64,000 nt of DNA, taken from contig JAFDZC010000017.1 of the NCBI GenBank assembly GCA_018267095.1, positions 78,431-142,430 of the forward strand, written 5' to 3'. The notes below the pieces were generated by a model. That model had not been told where the DNA came from. It made no database searches and saw nothing but the letters and a program-made list of their open reading frames with translations. Positions 25,640 to 33,911 of this stretch are shown one piece after another. The position numbers and the translations under genes are program-made. This DNA is from Bacteroidota bacterium (GTDB taxonomy: Bacteria > Bacteroidota > Bacteroidia > Flavobacteriales > Flavobacteriaceae). Position 1 is the first letter of the stretch. Each line of letters opens with the position of its first letter.

Positions 25640-25660
25640 GAGTAAAGGTACCCTTTACTC
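25640..25660. repeat. Perfect 9-bp stem hairpin
   Basis: GAGTAAAGG and CCTTTACTC form a perfect stem around TAC, between the kinase gene and the tRNA-Tyr terminator. It has no T run on either side, so it is not a classical terminator. Confidence 0.6.
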
Positions 25661-25674
25661 AAGCATTTAAAAAC

Positions 25675-25706
25675 AAAAAACCCATCAAGTGAACTTGTGG
25701 GTTTTT
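25675..25706. terminator. Bidirectional hairpin terminator downstream of tRNA-Tyr
   Basis: AAAACCCA pairs with TGGGTTTT, with an inner AAGT/ACTT pairing, flanked by A and T runs. It lies 18 bp past the 3' end of the minus-strand tRNA. Confidence 0.75.
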
Positions 25707-25723
25707 CTTTTTTTAAATACTTG

Positions 25724-25804
25724 TGGGAAGAGCAGGATTCGAACCTGCGAAGGTTTCCCAACGGATTTACAGTCCGTCCTCGTTGGCCGCTTGAGTATCT
25801 TCCC
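25724..25804 (-). tRNA. tRNA-Tyr (anticodon GTA)
   Basis: On the minus strand the sequence folds as a tRNA: acceptor stem GGGAAGA/TCTTCCC, anticodon stem ACGGA/TCCGT enclosing the loop CTGTAAA (anticodon GTA, at plus 25768-25770), and a T arm GCAGG-TTCGAAT-CCTGC. The discriminator base is A and CCA is not encoded. The longer variable region fits bacterial tRNA-Tyr. Confidence 0.95.
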
Positions 25805-25908
25805 GTGCATTCAAGCGCGTGCAAATATAGAAACAGTTTTTATGTTTGCAAACTTAATTTACGCTATTGTGTCAACTAATTTTTAATCTGCTGAACCTAA
25901 GTTAAATA

Positions 25909-25933
25909 AAAAAATCCCCCGAAGGAGATTTTT
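25909..25933 (-). terminator. Rho-independent terminator after the TlpA-like gene
   Basis: Read on the minus strand, AATCTCC-TTCG-GGGGGATT forms a stem with a stable TTCG-type loop, followed by a T run. It lies 20 bp past the stop codon at 25954. Confidence 0.7.
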
Positions 25934-25953
25934 CAATTCAATAACGTTCTTTC

Positions 25954-27096
25954 TTATTTTAAAAGCGATTGTATTTTTTCTTTAAGCTCAGCACCGCGCA
26001 AATCACGCGCTAAGATTTTCCCGCTTGCATCCAAAACAAAAGTGGTTGGAATGAGTTTTACACCGTAAGCATCTGCAATCGGGTCTTCCATTTCTTTGAG
26101 ATTTGAAACCTGTGTCCAAGTCAAACCGTCTTTGGCAATCGCACCTTTCCATTTTGCGGCATCACTGTCGAGTGATACGCTGATGATATTCAATCCTTTG
26201 CTGTGGAATGCTTTGTACAAAGCCACCATATTCGGATTCTCTGCACGACACGGATTACACCATGAAGCCCAAAAATCTACAATGGTAATTTTACCCATAC
26301 TTTGTTTGAGCGAAACCGATTTTCCGGTAGCATCCGGAGCAGTAAAATCCGGAGCCATATCGCCAGCTTTGAGTTCTTTTACAGCAGCAACCGGTTTGCC
26401 AAGTTCGTCTAGTTGCTTTTTGATTTTTTTACCGTGTTTGGTGTTTTTGACCGATGCGTCTAAGTTGTCGTAATATCCTTTGATTTTTTTGATATCAGGC
26501 GCACCTTGGTTGAACATGCCTTCAATAATGAGTGCCGAAATAAAAGCCTTCGGGTGACTGCTCACATAATCATCGTTTTGTTTGATGAAGTCTTCTTGAA
26601 ATTTGGTGTATTCTTTTTGTAAAGCCTCAATGGTAGCCATGTCTTTGGTTTTTTGCGCCAATTCCATTTTAGCCATGTTGTCTTGCTGAAACTTGATCAT
26701 CTTTTTTTGAACTTCCCAACCTTTTTGTTTGTAGGAGTTTAGTTCGTCGTTGTTATAACTTCCTTTGATTTTACTGAGTGGTAAGCTGTCTTTGTCAATG
26801 GTCATGTCAATTTCGCCTTCTTCTAGTATAAAAGGAATTTTACCCATGACGCCTTCAACCTGTACCAAATACATCTCTGGTTCGGCAGCTTTACCTTCGA
26901 AAACGAATTTTTCTTTTTGAACTTTTACCGTGTCAACTGATTTGAGCATGCCCGTTTCATCTTGGGTTTGCAGCATCACCATTTTGCCATCAGCGATTCC
27001 TTTGACGTTTCCACTAACGATATATTCAGTGTCACCGGTTTTTTTACATGAAGCCAAAACCGCTACAGCTGAGGCCAATACAAGAGTTTTTCTCAT
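25954..27096 (-). CDS. TlpA-like thiol-disulfide oxidoreductase lipoprotein with DUF4369
   Basis: The 380-residue lipoprotein (lipobox VLASC, Cys about residue 17) faces the periplasm. Its N-terminal half is a DUF4369 beta-sandwich (SGNVKGIADGKMVMLQTQD ... FVFEGKAAEPEMYLV) plus a helical linker. Its C-terminal half is a thioredoxin-fold AhpC/TSA domain with the redox motif WCNPC in VDFWASWCNPCRAENP and a cis-Pro loop (LIPTTFVLD). It reduces or isomerises disulfides, or helps cytochrome/peroxide handling. It is transcribed from its own promoter, downstream of the persulfide dioxygenase gene. Confidence 0.9.
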   Translation of the reverse strand: MRKTLVLASAVAVLASCKKTGDTEYIVSGNVKGIADGKMVMLQTQDETGMLKSVDTVKVQKEKFVFEGKAAEPEMYLVQVEGVMGKIPFILEEGEIDMTIDKDSLPLSKIKGSYNNDELNSYKQKGWEVQKKMIKFQQDNMAKMELAQKTKDMATIEALQKEYTKFQEDFIKQNDDYVSSHPKAFISALIIEGMFNQGAPDIKKIKGYYDNLDASVKNTKHGKKIKKQLDELGKPVAAVKELKAGDMAPDFTAPDATGKSVSLKQSMGKITIVDFWASWCNPCRAENPNMVALYKAFHSKGLNIISVSLDSDAAKWKGAIAKDGLTWTQVSNLKEMEDPIADAYGVKLIPTTFVLDASGKILARDLRGAELKEKIQSLLK

Positions 27097-27119
27097 GAAT
27101 TTGTTATTTTATTTGCCCG

Positions 27120-27127
27120 CAAAAATA
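27120..27127 (-). promoter_or_regulatory. -7 element of the TlpA-like gene
   Basis: TATTTTTG on the minus strand, 23 bp upstream of ATG 27096. Confidence 0.5.
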
Positions 27128-27184
27128 TTCAAAATAATGCGATGCTTTTTATTTTAAGCACTTAAATTTTTGTTATAGTTGTAC

Positions 27185-28594
27185 TTACTTTTTTTGCGAA
27201 GGACAAACAAAATCAGTTACCGGAACGGTTGTGTTTTTGATGCCGACAAATCCTTTTTCAACGTTGATTATGTTGTGATATCCTCGTGCTTTGAGAATAG
27301 AAGCCATAATCACCGAACGATACCCGCCTTGACAATGTAAGTAAAAAGTCTTGTCTTGCGGGATTTCTTGCATGTGTGTATTTACAGTATCTAATGGAAT
27401 ATTCAAAGCATCCGCCACATGTTCACTGGCATATTCTCCGGGTTTACGCGCATCCACCACAATCGAATCTTTTGAATATTGCGCGGCAAAATCTTCCGGA
27501 CTGATTGATTTGATAGAATCGGTTTCAAAACCGGCTGCTTCCCAAGCTTCGATGCCACCTTTGAGATAACCCAAAGCATGATCAAAGCCCACACGGGCCA
27601 GACGCGTAATGGTTTCTTGTTCGCGCCCCTCAGGAATGACCAACAATAAAGGCTGATTGACGTTCATAATTAATGCGCCCACCCACGGAGCAAAATTTCC
27701 TTGAATACCAATAAAAATAGAGCCCGGGATGTGTTTTTTGACAAAGTCATTTTCGTGACGAACATCCAAAATCACCACATCGTCTTGCGCCATAGCTTCA
27801 AAAGTTTTGGCGTCGAGCGCTTTATTGGCTTGGCTCATTACTTTATCTAACGATTCATAACCGTTGATGTTCAGCATTACGTTCTGCGGAAAATAGGCCG
27901 GAGGTGCCCCCAATCCGTCCAACAGTTCTGCGGTAAACTCTTCACGGGTCATATCAGCGCGCAAAGCGTAATTGGTTCGTTTTTGATTACCCAGTGTATC
28001 GGTGGTTTCTTTGCTCATGTTTTTGCCGCAAGCACTTCCGGCACCATGACTCGGATAAACAATCAAATCATCGGGCAAGGGCATGATTTTATTTCTGAGT
28101 GAGTCAAATAAATAACTCGCTAATTTTTCTTGGGTCAGTTCTTCGGTCAAGGCTTGTGCTAAATCCGGTCGGCCCACATCGCCAATAAATAAAGTATCCC
28201 CGGTAATGATGCCATGCATTTGGTTGTTTTCATCCATGAGCAAATAGCAAGTACTTTCAAGGGTATGTCCGGGCGTATGAATAGCGCGAATGGTATAATT
28301 TCCTACTTTAAATTCTTGTCCGTCGGTTGCAATGAGCGCTTCAAAACCGGGTTGGGCTGTTGGGCCGTAAACGATGGTTCCACCGGTTTTTTGTGCCAGA
28401 TCTATATGTCCTGAAACAAAATCAGCATGAAAGTGTGTTTCAAAAATATATTTGATTTGGGCATGGTCGGCCTGAGCTTTTGCCAAGTAAGGGCCTACTT
28501 CTCTGAGTGGATCAAAAATGGCGGCTTCACCGTTGCTTTCTAAGTAATAAGCAGCTTGCGCGATGCAGCCGGTGTATATTTGTTCTATTTTCAT
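27185..28594 (-). CDS. MBL-fold persulfide dioxygenase-like protein fused to two rhodanese domains (copy 1)
   Basis: The N-terminal 240 residues form an ETHE1-type metallo-beta-lactamase domain with the metal ligands H54, H56, D58 and H63 in THFHADFVSGH. Such enzymes oxidise glutathione persulfide to sulfite. Two rhodanese domains follow: the first lacks a catalytic Cys (LLLVIPEGREQ), the second has Cys421 in HCQGGYRS. The 469-residue layout is typical of bacterial MBL-rhodanese fusions. ATG at 28594 is preferred to one 11 codons upstream because the paralogue at 42533 also starts MKIEQIYTGC. A possible own promoter (TAAATTTG) lies at 28625-28632. Confidence 0.9.
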   Translation of the reverse strand: MKIEQIYTGCIAQAAYYLESNGEAAIFDPLREVGPYLAKAQADHAQIKYIFETHFHADFVSGHIDLAQKTGGTIVYGPTAQPGFEALIATDGQEFKVGNYTIRAIHTPGHTLESTCYLLMDENNQMHGIITGDTLFIGDVGRPDLAQALTEELTQEKLASYLFDSLRNKIMPLPDDLIVYPSHGAGSACGKNMSKETTDTLGNQKRTNYALRADMTREEFTAELLDGLGAPPAYFPQNVMLNINGYESLDKVMSQANKALDAKTFEAMAQDDVVILDVRHENDFVKKHIPGSIFIGIQGNFAPWVGALIMNVNQPLLLVIPEGREQETITRLARVGFDHALGYLKGGIEAWEAAGFETDSIKSISPEDFAAQYSKDSIVVDARKPGEYASEHVADALNIPLDTVNTHMQEIPQDKTFYLHCQGGYRSVIMASILKARGYHNIINVEKGFVGIKNTTVPVTDFVCPSQKK

Positions 28595-28624
28595 CGTAAA
28601 AGGAACTTGATTGTTTTGTGGGTT

Positions 28625-28632
28625 CAAATTTA
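28625..28632 (-). promoter_or_regulatory. Possible internal -7 element before persulfide dioxygenase copy 1
   Basis: TAAATTTG on the minus strand matches TAnnTTTG, about 30 bp before ATG 28594. Unlike copy 2, no Crp-type dyad lies at the expected distance. Confidence 0.4.
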
Positions 28633-28677
28633 AACAAAATACAGAGCAGTTAAACCTAAGATTGCAGTTGCCTTGAG

Positions 28678-28881
28678 TTATCGCTGTTTTTTGTCTTTGT
28701 AATCAACATCGCAACCAGCCGGCCCACAACCTAGGTTAAATAAGGCTTGAGCCAAAAAAAACAGGCCAAATAAAATATAAAACCACTGACCGGTTTCATA
28801 GGCTTGCATGAACAGCATCAAGGCCAAAGCCAGTCTGAAATAGCGCAGCCAATGCCAGTTTTTGAACAACAAATTTTTCAT
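28678..28881 (-). CDS. Small membrane protein with C-terminal Cys motif
   Basis: The 67-residue protein has two hydrophobic helices (WLRYFRLALALMLFMQAY and WFYILFGLFFLAQALFNLG) and a C-terminal NLGCGPAGCDVD motif whose paired Cys could bind metal or sulfur. It lies between a DUF2892 protein and the persulfide dioxygenase, in the sulfur/efflux island. No formal family is recalled. The context suggests a role in sulfur or metal handling at the membrane. Confidence 0.65.
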   Translation of the reverse strand: MKNLLFKNWHWLRYFRLALALMLFMQAYETGQWFYILFGLFFLAQALFNLGCGPAGCDVDYKDKKQR

Positions 28882-28909
28882 TGTTTTGATTTAGGTAAAA
28901 ATACGCTTA

Positions 28910-29095
28910 TTAATCTTTGATACCTAATTTGCGCAAGATGTCTTCCATCAAACACCAGCGCGTAATAGATGATTGCAGTAAGTTAATACCGACAAATGCG
29001 GTAAACCAAAGCCAATTCAGGTTGACATAAACCGCCAACAAAATGCTAATCAGTACAAAAGTTCCGGCGATGGCTCTAATGATTCGATTGATCAT
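28910..29095 (-). CDS. DUF2892 (YgaP transmembrane-like) protein
   Basis: This 61-residue protein consists mainly of two membrane helices (IIRAIAGTFVLISILLAVYV and WLWFTAFVGINLLQSSIT) with a C-terminal CLMEDILRKLGIK. It matches the DUF2892 membrane module that in YgaP is joined to a rhodanese. Here the rhodanese function sits in neighbouring genes. ATG at 29095 is chosen, since a start nine codons upstream would run into the preceding gene. The second DUF2892 gene of the window is at 41963-42169. Confidence 0.75.
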   Translation of the reverse strand: MINRIIRAIAGTFVLISILLAVYVNLNWLWFTAFVGINLLQSSITRWCLMEDILRKLGIKD

Positions 29096-29105
29096 AAAAT
29101 AAGAT

Positions 29106-29423
29106 TTAAAAGTTAAGCGCATTCATTTGTTCAATCGCTACGACGGCTGCGTGTATGTGCGATTGTACGTTTTGAACGGCGTTAAATTGATTAACTTCAT
29201 CCAGCAATTTCGCCGAATTTTCACTCGGCACAAAGGCATAATACAAGACAGATTCCGTCACGGCGCCTTCAGTAGAAAACCATTGATCTTCGATGGATTG
29301 TTCTGAAGTGTCTTCATAACCATTGACTTCTTGAAATGAAAAGTGTTTTACGCCCGCTTTTTTAAGCATGCGTACGATGTTTTTTTCAAAGCCTTTAGAG
29401 GCAGTAATGATGAGCAGTTTCAT
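29106..29423 (-). CDS. PII-like small protein of the efflux operon
   Basis: The 105-residue cytoplasmic protein has a ferredoxin-like layout resembling PII/DUF3240: an N-terminal strand MKLLIITASKGFEKNIVRML, strand KHFSFQEVNGYED, a polar loop in the T-loop position (SEQSIEDQWFS), strand ESVLYYAFVP, helix AKLLDEVNQFN and the final strand IHAAVVAIEQM. PII-like proteins bind nucleotides or metals and regulate transporters. It lies 11 bp after the RND permease gene, as DUF3240 genes do in metal-efflux operons. The family call is moderate. Confidence 0.6.
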   Translation of the reverse strand: MKLLIITASKGFEKNIVRMLKKAGVKHFSFQEVNGYEDTSEQSIEDQWFSTEGAVTESVLYYAFVPSENSAKLLDEVNQFNAVQNVQSHIHAAVVAIEQMNALNF

Positions 29424-29434
29424 GAGTTAAAATT

Positions 29435-32400
29435 TTATTGGTTTTCCCATTTTTTTCTTTCGGTGATGTAATAAATCAGTGGCACCACAAGCAAAGTGAG
29501 TATGGTTGATACTATCGCGCCTGCCACCAATGAAATGGCCAAACCTTGAAAAATCGGGTCAAACAAAATAATCGAGGCGCCAATCACTACGGCTCCGGTG
29601 GTGAGTAGGATAGGAGTGGTTCGCACAGCACCGGCTTCAATAATGGCTTGCTTGAGCGGAATGCCTTCGTTGAGTCTGATTTCGATAAAGTCGATGAGCA
29701 AAACCGAGTTGCGTACCATAACACCCGCCAAGGCAATCATTCCGATAAACGAAGTTGCAGTAAAAAACGCCCCGAGCAACCAATGCCCGAGCACAATACC
29801 AATGAGTGAAAGCGGAATCGCCATCATCATGACCATCGGGGTTTTAAAGTTCTGGAACCAGCCCACAATGAGCATATAAATAATGATGATGACCACCAAA
29901 AACGCAGCACCCAAATCGCGAAAAACTTCTAAGGTAATCTGCCATTCGCCATCCCATTTTACAGTAAAATCACTTTCGTCATTGGGTTGCTCCATATACA
30001 ACTCATTGACTTTGTAACCTTTGGGTAATTGCATTTTTTGCAGTTTATCATTCATCCCCAAAATAGCATACACCGGACTTTCCAAGGCTCCGGCCATATC
30101 CGCCGTCACATACACCACGCGCTTTTGATCTTTGCGATAAATGGTTTTGGCCAGTGTGTCGGTTTTTACTTGAACCAAATCGCCCACCGAGACCACTTGG
30201 CCTTGTGCACCTTTAATTTTCAGGTTTTTGAGGTCGTCCAGCGAAGTTTTATCTGCATCGTCTAACGAGAGCACAATCCCCACCGGATCATTCGAACGCG
30301 CATCGTGCAGGTCAGAAATCGGATATTCTTTGAGCAAATACGTTAAATTGCCCACTATTTGGCCCGGAGCAATGCCGCTGAGCATGGCTTTTTCTTTGTC
30401 CACCTCAAACTTGTATTCGATTTGCGGAGCTTCGGTCATCCAATCAATATCAACGATGTCTGGTGTCTGGTGCAAAATATCTTTGACTTGCTCGGCCACT
30501 TTGATTTGCTGCTCGTAATCCGGTCCATAAATTTCTGCCACCAAAGTTGACAATACCGGAGGCCCCGGTGGAACTTCAATTACTTTAACATTCGCACCAT
30601 AGCGCAATCCGATTTTTTGAATTGCCGCACGAATGCGTTTGGCAATGTCATGACTTTGCAAGTTGCGGTCTTCTTTGTGGAGTAAATTCACTTGAATATC
30701 GGCCATATTGCTGCCACCGCGCAAGTCGTAATGCCGCACCAGTCCATTAAAAGTGATTGGTGCCGAAGTGCCCACATAGTTCTGATAATTTACCACCTCG
30801 GGCTGAGCGGATAGATACTGAGCAATTTCTTTGGTTACGACCGAAGTGCGTTCCAACGTAGTTCCTTCAGGCATATCAATTACTACCTGAAACTCATTTT
30901 TGTTGTCAAACGGAAGCATTTTGACCAAGACTTGTTTCCCGAAGAACATTGCCACCGAACCTAAGAGCAAAACTACCGTAGTCAAAAGCATCAGGCGTCT
31001 TTTTTTAGAGCTGTCCAAAAGCGGTTGCTCTAACTTGCGGTACATCTTATAAATAAAACTCGTTTCTAAACCCTGATGTTCTTTGTGTTCTTGCTCGTCT
31101 TTCTCTTGCAATAAATGATAACCCAAATACGGCGTCACGGTCAAAGCCACAAACAACGAGAGCAGCATGGCAATCGAAGCGCCAATCGGCATTGGGCTCA
31201 TATACGGCCCCATCATACCCGACACAAAAGCCATTGGTAAAATAGCAGCAATTACTGTAAAGGTTGCCAAAATGGTCGGGTTGCCCACTTCATTAATCGC
31301 GTAAATAGCTGCTTGACTAAACGGCAATCGCTTCATTTTAAAGTGGCGATGCATGTTCTCGGCAATAATAATACTGTCGTCAACCACTATGCCGACTACA
31401 AATACTAAGGCAAAAAGGGTAATTCGGTTGAGCGTATAGCCCAATAAATAATAACTGAATAGCGTCAAAGCAAAGGTTAACGGCACCGAGAAAAACACCA
31501 CCAAGCCACCGCGCCAACCCATGGCCAGCATCACCAAAACCGTCACGGCTATAATGGCTATACCCAAGTGCATGAGCAATTCTCCTACTTTGTCCGAGGC
31601 TGTTTCGCCGTAATTGCGCGTTACTTCAACATGCACATCGGCCGGAATCAAATTCTTTTTGAGGGCGTCTAAATGGTGAATGATTTTTTCTGAAATCTTC
31701 ATCGCATCGGCGCCTTTTACTTTTCCGACCGAGATGGTCACCGCCGGATATTCCGATTTATGCTGTGTGCATTTTGCATTCGCTTTTCCGTAGCCAAATG
31801 AAACGTAGTTGCTGGCAGTGGCCGGTCCGTCCAGAATTTGTGCCACTTGTTTTAAATAAACCGGTCTGTTTTTGTTGACGCCCACCACCAAGTTTTCAAC
31901 TTCTTCAGCCGAGGTCAAAAAATCACCGGTAGTCAGCAAATATTCTTGGTCATTTTGCACAAAACTACCCGATTGCGATTGTGCATTGTTGGCCTGAATC
32001 AGTTGCATGATGCCCAAAGCATCCACGCTGTTTTCGGCCATTTTGTCTTTGTCGAGCACCACTTTAAGTGCACGCGGCTGACCGCCAATTTCTTTGGTAA
32101 TGGCTACATCTTTTACTTTTTCGATTTCCGAGGTTACTTCTTCGGCCAATTGTCGCAGCTCATAACCATCGTAATTTTCGCTCCAAAGCGTGATGCCCAA
32201 CATCGGTACATCGTCAATGGTGCGTGTTTTCACCATTGGTTTCATCACTCCGGCCGGAAACAAATCTTGGTGTTTGCCCAATTCGTCATAGAGTTTCACA
32301 TACGAACGCTCAACATCTTGGCCTACAAAAAACTGCACCACCAACATGGCCTGACCGTTCATGGCCATGCTGTGCACGTGTTCGACTCCTTTGATGTTCG

Positions 32401-32629
32401 AGATGACCTTTTCCAGCGGTTTTACCACGCGGCTCTCCACTTCGCTGGGTGAGGCACCCGGATAACCAATCATCACATCGGCCATGGGCACATTGATCTG
32501 CGGCTCTTCTTCGCGCGGAATCAAAAACGAGCTATACACGCCAATGATCATCAGCGCCGCCATCAGCAAAACCGTCAGTTTTGAGTGGATGAAAAAATGG
32601 GCTATTTTACCTGAAATACCTTCTTTCAT
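29435..32629 (-). CDS. RND-type efflux permease
   Basis: The 1064-residue inner-membrane transporter exports substrates with proton antiport. It has the RND layout of TM1, a periplasmic porter loop, TM2-6, a second loop and TM7-12 (MIALAGVMVRNSVLLIDFIE near TM10-11). The porter start reads PREEEPQINVPMADVMIGYPG, nearer to HAE-1/other RND groups than to CusA. It belongs to the TolC-adaptor-permease operon running from 35225, with the PII-like and DUF2892 genes downstream. Substrate unknown; sulfur or metal compounds are suggested by the neighbours. Confidence 0.9.
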   Translation of the reverse strand: MKEGISGKIAHFFIHSKLTVLLMAALMIIGVYSSFLIPREEEPQINVPMADVMIGYPGASPSEVESRVVKPLEKVISNIKGVEHVHSMAMNGQAMLVVQFFVGQDVERSYVKLYDELGKHQDLFPAGVMKPMVKTRTIDDVPMLGITLWSENYDGYELRQLAEEVTSEIEKVKDVAITKEIGGQPRALKVVLDKDKMAENSVDALGIMQLIQANNAQSQSGSFVQNDQEYLLTTGDFLTSAEEVENLVVGVNKNRPVYLKQVAQILDGPATASNYVSFGYGKANAKCTQHKSEYPAVTISVGKVKGADAMKISEKIIHHLDALKKNLIPADVHVEVTRNYGETASDKVGELLMHLGIAIIAVTVLVMLAMGWRGGLVVFFSVPLTFALTLFSYYLLGYTLNRITLFALVFVVGIVVDDSIIIAENMHRHFKMKRLPFSQAAIYAINEVGNPTILATFTVIAAILPMAFVSGMMGPYMSPMPIGASIAMLLSLFVALTVTPYLGYHLLQEKDEQEHKEHQGLETSFIYKMYRKLEQPLLDSSKKRRLMLLTTVVLLLGSVAMFFGKQVLVKMLPFDNKNEFQVVIDMPEGTTLERTSVVTKEIAQYLSAQPEVVNYQNYVGTSAPITFNGLVRHYDLRGGSNMADIQVNLLHKEDRNLQSHDIAKRIRAAIQKIGLRYGANVKVIEVPPGPPVLSTLVAEIYGPDYEQQIKVAEQVKDILHQTPDIVDIDWMTEAPQIEYKFEVDKEKAMLSGIAPGQIVGNLTYLLKEYPISDLHDARSNDPVGIVLSLDDADKTSLDDLKNLKIKGAQGQVVSVGDLVQVKTDTLAKTIYRKDQKRVVYVTADMAGALESPVYAILGMNDKLQKMQLPKGYKVNELYMEQPNDESDFTVKWDGEWQITLEVFRDLGAAFLVVIIIIYMLIVGWFQNFKTPMVMMMAIPLSLIGIVLGHWLLGAFFTATSFIGMIALAGVMVRNSVLLIDFIEIRLNEGIPLKQAIIEAGAVRTTPILLTTGAVVIGASIILFDPIFQGLAISLVAGAIVSTILTLLVVPLIYYITERKKWENQ

Positions 32630-32649
32630 AATTGTATTTTTATTTTTTT

Positions 32650-32810
32650 GGCGTGCCCCTGCGGGTCAGGCTGTGCGCTACAAGTCCTCGCCGAATCGGC
32701 CGATGCAACTCTGGGCTCCTCACTAAAATAGTTCACTGAACTATTTCTTAACGTTCGGCCCTGCTGCGGGCTTTTCGCTGCCATCCTTCACGCGGCTCGC
32801 GGTTGAATGA
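32650..32810. repeat. GC-rich interspersed repeat of Flavobacterium type inside the RND operon
   Basis: The 203-bp gap between adaptor and permease holds a GC-rich segment with inverted parts, including GTGCCCCTGCGGGTC, GCGCTACAAGTCC, a palindrome TAGTTCACTGAACTA (32729-32743), GGCCCTGCTGCGGGC and CGCGGCTCGCGG. It strongly resembles intergenic repeats I know from Flavobacterium genomes (GTAGCG...AGCCCG units). It is not coding. It may form mRNA structure between the two genes. Confidence 0.6.
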
Positions 32811-32832
32811 ATCCGTTTGTTTTTTCTGAAAA

Positions 32833-33909
32833 TTAGGGTTGTACGGTTGCTCCGTTGTAGAGTTTCCCGTCGGCCGAAACCACATAAGTCTCGCCCGTTT
32901 TAATGCCCGATAAAATCTCAGTTTGATTGCCGATGATGCGTCCTGTGCGCACCCAACGCAATAGAGCTTTGTGGTCTTCGGTCAGCGTGTATAAACCCGT
33001 GAGTTGTCCTTGACGAACCAGCGCTTCTGAGTTGACGGTTACCATGCCGCTGTTGTTTGCCACAGGCGAACTTCCTTCAAAATTAACCCGCACAAACATC
33101 CCCGAAAGCACTGCGGGATCCGAATGATCCAAATTGACTTTTACAAGGTATTGGCCACCGGTATTTTGTGCCGAAGCACTTACTTCAGTCACTTTTCCGC
33201 TGAGTGTTTTGCCTATTGATTTGACCACGACTTGCGCTTTCATTTCGTTTTTAATGCTTGAAATACTACTCTCGGGAACCATCGCTACCGCTTGCCATTG
33301 GGTACCGCCTTCGAGACTTATGAGTGGCATTCCCGGGTTGGCCATATCGCCTTCTTTGACAAAAGTGCCGGTGATTACTCCAGAAAAAGGAGCAGTGACA
33401 TTCGCATAAGCCATTTGCGCCAAAACTTCGTTGCGCAGCTGCTTGGCACCTTCAAGTGTAGCTTGTGCCATCGACATGCGCGCAGTCATATCATCGAGTT
33501 CTTTTTGGGTGGCGCTTTGCTGGTCAAATAAGTTTTTAAATCGCTCGTAGTCTTTTTGCGCATTTTTAAAAGCGGCAGCAGCTTGTATAACTGCGGCATC
33601 GGTTTGTGCTTTTTTGGCTTGAATATCGGTATTATTAATGCTGACCAATAATTGACCTTTGGTTACGCGTTGTCCGATTTTTACAGAAACGCGGGTAACA
33701 TAGCCCATCATTCGGGTACTGATGTTGGCACTGCTTGCGGCTTCAATTTTTCCGCTGGCCGAAACAGTGGCATTGCTGTTATTTTGGCCCACAACTGCAG
33801 TTTTAACAGCAATTACTTGGGTATTCGGGGTTGAGCTTTCTGGATTTTGTTGACAGGATGCCAAGATTTGTATAGCCAGCAAAACGGCAATTATTGATCT
33901 TTTTTTCAT
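32833..33909 (-). CDS. RND periplasmic adaptor (membrane fusion protein)
   Basis: The 358-residue lipoprotein-like adaptor has a lipobox-type start (LLAIQILASCQQ), a lipoyl-like half-motif (SGKIEAASSANIST), a long coiled-coil hairpin (about residues 90-160, AQKDYERFKNLFDQQSATQKELDD), a second lipoyl half (YANVTAPFSGVITG) and beta-barrel/proximal domains. It bridges the permease at 29435 with the TolC protein at 33912. The three genes form one operon; the gap to TolC is 2 bp. Confidence 0.9.
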   Translation of the reverse strand: MKKRSIIAVLLAIQILASCQQNPESSTPNTQVIAVKTAVVGQNNSNATVSASGKIEAASSANISTRMMGYVTRVSVKIGQRVTKGQLLVSINNTDIQAKKAQTDAAVIQAAAAFKNAQKDYERFKNLFDQQSATQKELDDMTARMSMAQATLEGAKQLRNEVLAQMAYANVTAPFSGVITGTFVKEGDMANPGMPLISLEGGTQWQAVAMVPESSISSIKNEMKAQVVVKSIGKTLSGKVTEVSASAQNTGGQYLVKVNLDHSDPAVLSGMFVRVNFEGSSPVANNSGMVTVNSEALVRQGQLTGLYTLTEDHKALLRWVRTGRIIGNQTEILSGIKTGETYVVSADGKLYNGATVQP

Positions 33910-33911
33910 GA

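Noticed and set aside
25528-25824. A 98-residue minus-strand frame over the tRNA
   Set aside because: It reads through tRNA-Tyr and its terminator, so it is not a protein gene.
31946-32452. A 168-residue plus-strand frame opposite the RND permease
   Set aside because: It is an antisense shadow; its His/Phe-rich composition mirrors the permease codons on the other strand.
32640-32832. Insertion-sequence remnant between adaptor and permease genes
   Set aside because: There is no transposase piece or target-site duplication; the pattern fits a Flavobacterium-type intergenic repeat instead.
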